Shown in pieces: positions 60,927 to 64,000 of a stretch of DNA of 64,000 bases. The translations under genes and the position numbers were made by a program. Positions within the stretch are counted from its first letter, which is position 1, and each line of letters begins with the position of its first letter. The notes under the pieces were generated by a model, which made no database searches, had not been told where the DNA came from, and saw only the letters and a program-made list of their open reading frames with translations. This stretch comes from Dehalogenimonas sp. 4OHTPN (lineage in GTDB: Bacteria; Chloroflexota; Dehalococcoidia; Dehalococcoidales; Dehalococcoidaceae): assembly GCF_040448695.1 (NCBI RefSeq), contig NZ_CP159307.1, positions 1,364,001 to 1,428,000 of the forward strand. Reading direction: 5' to 3'.

Positions 60927-61739
60927 CTAAGGTTTTCTTCTTGAGTACTTTATGAAATCAGGTAATGCCATTAAAGCTCGAAAAAAGCGCTCAGGTCGCT
61001 CGGCTGAATAACATTTCCCCGTAATCCTACCCGGCTTCACGCTACACATTTCTAATGCCACTTTTTGTACCCGTTCTATAGGGGTAGCAAAAGCTTTCAA
61101 CAGCACCGACATTAGTCCCATTTTGGAATCAGTTTCGGGACAGGTCTTTACATCCTTGTAGATGTCCGTCTCAACCATGCCTGGAAATAGGCAGTTTATT
61201 GATATCGGCTTATCCTTGTTCTCAGCAGCCAGGCTCTTCGTAAGACTTGTAATCGCAGCTTTACTCGCACCGTATGGGGATTGGAAAGGACTGGGATTCC
61301 CACGTCCCCCACGCCCACCTATGTTAATGATCGTTCCTCCCCCACTTGATATGAAGTATGGGATTAATAGCCTGCAGGCATAGAAAGAACCCATCAAGTT
61401 GGTATCAATGACTTCTCTTATCTCGTCGGTGGTCATAGACTGAAGAGTTCGATAGCCGCCAGATATCCCTGCATTATTTATCCACACGTCGATTTTCCCG
61501 AAGGCTAATTTGCTACTCTCGAACAGCCCTAAAATTTCAGCCTCGTTTGTGACATCTGCTTGGAAAGCCCGAACGGAAAAGCCGCTTTGGTATAGCTCTT
61601 CGACCGTCTTCGAAAGAAGGGTGAAATCTCTTGAACATAGAACTACGTTAGCTCCGGCAGCCGCACAAGCTTCCGCAATTGCACGTCCAATACCCCGGCT
61701 GGATCCGGTGACGACTACTGTTTTGTCTTTGAGTGTCAT
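60927..61739 (-). CDS. Short-chain dehydrogenase/reductase in the island
   Basis: A 270-residue SDR: TGSSRGIGRA near residue 11, NNAGISGG near 88, catalytic Tyr-Lys in SPYGASKAA near 158. The usual catalytic Ser region reads INIGGRGGRG, with Gly where Ser is common, so activity may be altered. The frame is open further upstream, but MTLKDKTVVVTG at 61739 with AGAGGAC nine bases before it is the clear start. Flanked by dehalogenase and corrinoid genes; role unknown. Confidence 0.8.
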   Translation of the reverse strand: MTLKDKTVVVTGSSRGIGRAIAEACAAAGANVVLCSRDFTLLSKTVEELYQSGFSVRAFQADVTNEAEILGLFESSKLAFGKIDVWINNAGISGGYRTLQSMTTDEIREVIDTNLMGSFYACRLLIPYFISSGGGTIINIGGRGGRGNPSPFQSPYGASKAAITSLTKSLAAENKDKPISINCLFPGMVETDIYKDVKTCPETDSKMGLMSVLLKAFATPIERVQKVALEMCSVKPGRITGKCYSAERPERFFRALMALPDFIKYSRRKP

Positions 61740-61823
61740 TATGATTGAGTCCTCTAATCTAGTGATATTCGGAGTTAACTCTATCACAAGCTCTGTTTTT
61801 GTATAAGATCCCATGTCAGACCG

Positions 61824-61860
61824 AAATGAACGAGGGGCTTTTTCAGCCCCTCGTTCATTT
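61824..61860. terminator. Terminator-like hairpin similar to that of rdhA2
   Basis: AAATGAACGAGGGGCT pairs with AGCCCCTCGTTCATTT (16 bp) around TTTTC. The core matches the rdhA2 terminator at 52399. It lies in the 324-base region between the SDR start and the rdhA4 stop, which has no gene. Confidence 0.7.
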
Positions 61861-61878
61861 CCCGAGAGATCCATTCCA

Positions 61879-61934
61879 AGATATCCATTGTTTCAGAGAG
61901 AGACGGACTCTTTGAGGAGGACGAACTGAGATGG
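61879..61934 (+). ncRNA. Hairpin element, copy 2
   Basis: Shares with copy 1 (50584-50641) the blocks AGATATC, ATTGTTTCAG, GACTCT and GAGGACGAAC in the same order and similar spacing. GTTTCAG can pair with CTGAGAT, with an inner CTC/GAG helix. As in copy 1, a terminator follows within ten bases. Confidence 0.5.
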
Positions 61935-61940
61935 CTTAAT

Positions 61941-61976
61941 AACACCCGAGGGACTTTGAATGTCCCTCGGGTGTTT
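61941..61976 (+). terminator. Terminator after hairpin element copy 2
   Basis: AACACCCGAGGGA pairs with TCCCTCGGGTGTT across a nine-base loop, with TT directly after on the plus strand. The orientation matches a short plus-strand transcript that includes the hairpin element. Confidence 0.75.
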
Positions 61977-62014
61977 TCGCCGGCTGAGACCAGGTGATTG
62001 AAAAAAGAGGGACA

Positions 62015-62050
62015 GGAACAGTGGCTGAAATTGATTTCAACCACTGTTCC
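62015..62050. terminator. Hairpin at the end of rdhA4
   Basis: GGAACAGTGG and CCACTGTTCC enclose a further TGAAAT/ATTTCA helix, so nearly the whole 36 bases fold. It lies 14 bases after the rdhA4 stop on the minus strand. TTTT follows on the plus strand only, so its direction is ambiguous. Confidence 0.7.
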
Positions 62051-62063
62051 TTTTGCATATATC

Positions 62064-63584
62064 CTACCGATATGCCCCGTGGCGGGAAAGGACATTAGAG
62101 TCCTGTCCATAGAATGGCAACTCGAGATCCCACCATGACTCAGGATCTTTCTGTCCATACTCGAAAGTCTCAGCCATACTGAATAGAAAACCGTTAAAAA
62201 GGGGAGTGGTAGCTATGGTACTTTTCACTACGTCGTGAATCATAGCGCCATGATTTACCGTAAAAGTGCATTCACCCCAGCATATGTTGCAACTGCTTCC
62301 ACTTTCAGAAGCCCAGAGACTGCAACCAGGACCGTTCATGATAAAGGCCTTGGTCCCTTGCACGGTCCAAATCGCCGCTTTCCCATTAACAGTTGGACGT
62401 TCCCAAGAAGGCTCTTTTTCGAAAGATATCACTTCAGCAGGGCAGTTATTTGCACATTTCTGGCAGGTATGGCAGAAGCGGAAAATACCTGCGTCTATTG
62501 GTTTGTTTGGCGCCAGCGGCAGATCAGTTACAAAATCATATAAACGGCCAGGAGCACCATATTCAGGGGAAATTGTATAGAGTTGTTGGCGACTTGCCTC
62601 CCCAAGTCCGTTCAATATCGCACCAGCCCCACCAGCGAAGAAATGGGTCGCGTCTTGATTGGGTGTTGCGTTACCAACTACTCCGATCTTCTGATAGCCT
62701 ATCATGCGCAGAAAGTTTTGAGTACAAGCGTTGATATTGCCGACATTCATAAAAGTATTGCGATTCGCAAAACCGCCCCAAGCCGGGGAGCGGCGGAATA
62801 ATTCATTCGACCCTTGGGTCGAAACACTCACTTCCCACATTTCTTTATTGGGGATGACTAGCTTTGTAGAAGTCTCATAACCTGTGTCAACATTCTCGTA
62901 CACGATTGGACGAGCAACACTTTCGGGAGGCGGCCATTTGTCAATGTAGCTGTTGCTGTTAGCTCCGCCTTTCTCGTAGGAAAACACAGCCTTGTTTCTG
63001 ATTTCGCTTGTGAACTCACCATATCCTACTAAAGAGGCGCCATACACCCTCATTGCAGCCCTGAGCATCTTTGAAGCTTCCTCCGGTGTTCCGGTCCATT
63101 TGGGGACACCAAGTTGTTCAGGGGTTTTCGTCGGAGCCAAATTGAATTCACCAGCCCAACCGAAATCACCAGGCTTCCGTTGGATTGTATTCGTCGTCGT
63201 CGCGCCGGCGTACAATGCATCATCTCGCAAACGATAACCAGATTGGTTGGCATCTTGGCGAGCTTTTTGTAAGGGAGCTCCCACCGCATTGGCATTAACC
63301 ACTCGGTCTTTCCCATAGTATTGAGCCTTTGTGTAACCTGCTTGACCCTGAAGACGGCCGTCATGACGCTTCATCATGTCCCAGTCAATCTCGATCGTGG
63401 GATGATCAAACTCCCTCTCTTTGACATACCATGGCCGTTTCCAGCTTGCGTCAGAAGATCCAATTAACTCGTCCATATCATGGAATACTGGTGTAACCAA
63501 AGAAGCGCCACCGATGCCAGCACCTAAGAGCCCAATGGCTTTCATGAACTCTCTTCTACTTACAACGCTATGAAACCTGGACAT
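62064..63584 (-). CDS. rdhA: Reductive dehalogenase catalytic subunit (rdhA4)
   Basis: A 506-residue RdhA with Tat motif SRREFMKA at residues 9-16 and complete ferredoxin motifs: CHTCQKCANNCP, then Cys followed ten residues later by CNICWGEC. PWYVKERE and the FNGFLFSMAETFEYG end region show kinship to rdhA1 and rdhA2. AGAGGA lies seven bases before the ATG. No rdhB follows. An IS3-family element ends immediately upstream of the ribosome-binding site, so the natural promoter has been displaced and expression may depend on the insertion. Confidence 0.94.
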   Translation of the reverse strand: MSRFHSVVSRREFMKAIGLLGAGIGGASLVTPVFHDMDELIGSSDASWKRPWYVKEREFDHPTIEIDWDMMKRHDGRLQGQAGYTKAQYYGKDRVVNANAVGAPLQKARQDANQSGYRLRDDALYAGATTTNTIQRKPGDFGWAGEFNLAPTKTPEQLGVPKWTGTPEEASKMLRAAMRVYGASLVGYGEFTSEIRNKAVFSYEKGGANSNSYIDKWPPPESVARPIVYENVDTGYETSTKLVIPNKEMWEVSVSTQGSNELFRRSPAWGGFANRNTFMNVGNINACTQNFLRMIGYQKIGVVGNATPNQDATHFFAGGAGAILNGLGEASRQQLYTISPEYGAPGRLYDFVTDLPLAPNKPIDAGIFRFCHTCQKCANNCPAEVISFEKEPSWERPTVNGKAAIWTVQGTKAFIMNGPGCSLWASESGSSCNICWGECTFTVNHGAMIHDVVKSTIATTPLFNGFLFSMAETFEYGQKDPESWWDLELPFYGQDSNVLSRHGAYR

Positions 63585-63597
63585 TGTCTATTCCTCT

Positions 63598-64000
63598 GAC
63601 CTGCCCCCAATGATGGTACCAGTTGTTAAGTAGTTTTGGCAGCCATAATAGCCTCAGGTGCCGGTGGCAGATAACCAAGTGAGCTGTGAGGCCGGACCTG
63701 ATTGTACTGCCTCCTCCAGTCGGCAATCAATACTTCAGCCTCAAAAAGCGTGGTGAAGATCTCCCGGTTCAGTAGTTCATCCCTGAGCTTGCCGTTGAAT
63801 GACTCGATGTAGCCGTTCTCCCAGGGTGACCCAGGCTCGATAAACAGCGTTTTGATGCCAATGTCTGCCAGCCATTTCCTGATCGATCTGGCGGTGAATT
63901 CCGGTCCGTTGTCCGACCTCAGGTGCTCGGGTATGCCCCTTAAGATGAACAGATTGAAGAGCTGGTCGATGACATCCTCTGACGTGATCCGTCTCTTGAC
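63598..64000 (-). mobile_element. IS3-family insertion sequence, partial
   Basis: The end appears to lie near 63598, where TGACCTGCCCCCAATGATGG begins, an IS3-type terminal sequence. The element runs out of the window to the right. Its transposase reads toward rdhA4. The other end, target duplication and the first transposase ORF are not visible. Confidence 0.8.
63626..64000 (-). CDS. IS3-family transposase (OrfB), C-terminal part
   Basis: The 124 visible residues are the C-terminal half of the DDE integrase core: LRSDNGPEFTA with the second catalytic Asp, SPWENGYIESFNGKLRDELLN with the catalytic Glu, and the usual YNQVRPHSSLGYLPP close to the C-terminus, ending MAAKTT. The N-terminal part is beyond the window edge. 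No frameshift is seen in the visible section, so the copy may be functional. Confidence 0.92.
   Translation of the reverse strand, partial: VKRRITSEDVIDQLFNLFILRGIPEHLRSDNGPEFTARSIRKWLADIGIKTLFIEPGSPWENGYIESFNGKLRDELLNREIFTTLFEAEVLIADWRRQYNQVRPHSSLGYLPPAPEAIMAAKTT

Noticed and set aside
61784-62158. Open frame of 124 codons on the minus strand between the SDR and rdhA4
   Set aside because: It runs through three hairpins and into the rdhA4 coding region, and has no protein-like features.
48785-63584. Assigning the rdhA genes to named enzymes such as VcrA, TceA, BvcA, DcpA or TdrA
   Set aside because: By eye only general RdhA similarity is visible; substrate cannot be inferred without alignment and biochemical anchors.
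1-64000. CRISPR arrays and rRNA genes
   Set aside because: No regularly spaced direct repeats with unique spacers and no rRNA-like conserved stretches were seen.

Overview
The window looks like a chromosome segment of an organohalide-respiring Chloroflexota of the class Dehalococcoidia, most like Dehalogenimonas. The pointers are four reductive dehalogenase catalytic-subunit genes (rdhA) with Tat signals and two ferredoxin-type cysteine motifs, one rdhB anchor gene, a corrinoid salvage operon (cbiZ, cbiB, cobA) under a cobalamin riboswitch, a tmRNA with a short tag ending LVLAG, an NrpR-like regulator, and strictly anaerobic metabolism (2-oxoacid:ferredoxin oxidoreductase, rubredoxin, tungstate uptake, ETF). 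This assignment is inference from gene content; no database was searched.

Positions 1-41100 read as ordinary core genome. In order they hold cytochrome c maturation genes (resB, ccsA); a 2-oxoacid:ferredoxin oxidoreductase pair and rubredoxin; a broken ADP-forming acyl-CoA synthetase gene; a GH38 glycosidase; a two-component system; superoxide dismutase and a ferritin-like protein; an NrpR-like repressor; mtaB; a peptide/nickel-type ABC transporter; tRNA-Arg and tRNA-His; prfA-prmC; etfBA; a Moco/Tuco-like riboswitch ahead of tupABC; an EF-G-like GTPase; a Xer recombinase; uvrC; a three-gene operon (glutaminyl cyclase, HAD phosphatase, radical SAM); and smpB followed by ssrA.

At ssrA the character changes. 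The 3' end of the tmRNA gene is overlapped antisense by the last codons of a large serine recombinase. That gene ends a compact minus-strand operon: Mom-like acyltransferase, ParB-like protein, zinc-ribbon protein, small serine resolvase, possible small ORF, large recombinase. A gene-free stretch of about 950 bases with two matching palindromes follows. Then comes dehalogenation cargo: a histidine kinase/response regulator pair next to rdhA1 with tandem 11-bp repeats in the promoter; a cobalamin riboswitch; rdhA2; the FmdB-like/rdhA3/rdhB cluster; a second cobalamin riboswitch with the operon radical SAM-cbiZ-cbiB-cobA-nitrilase-class II RNR-like protein; an SDR; rdhA4; and an IS3-family element whose end lies next to the rdhA4 ribosome-binding site. 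The layout resembles the ssrA-targeted dehalogenase islands known in Dehalococcoides mccartyi.

The functional theme of the right half is that dehalogenases need corrinoid and these lineages salvage it rather than make it. Regulators (two-component system, riboswitches), dehalogenases and corrinoid remodelling genes therefore travel together. The most unusual items are the RNR homologue lacking both reductant cysteines inside the B12 operon, the Mom/ParB/recombinase operon, a duplicated hairpin element near the rdhA genes, and rdhA1 with an Asp in place of one cluster-ligand Cys.
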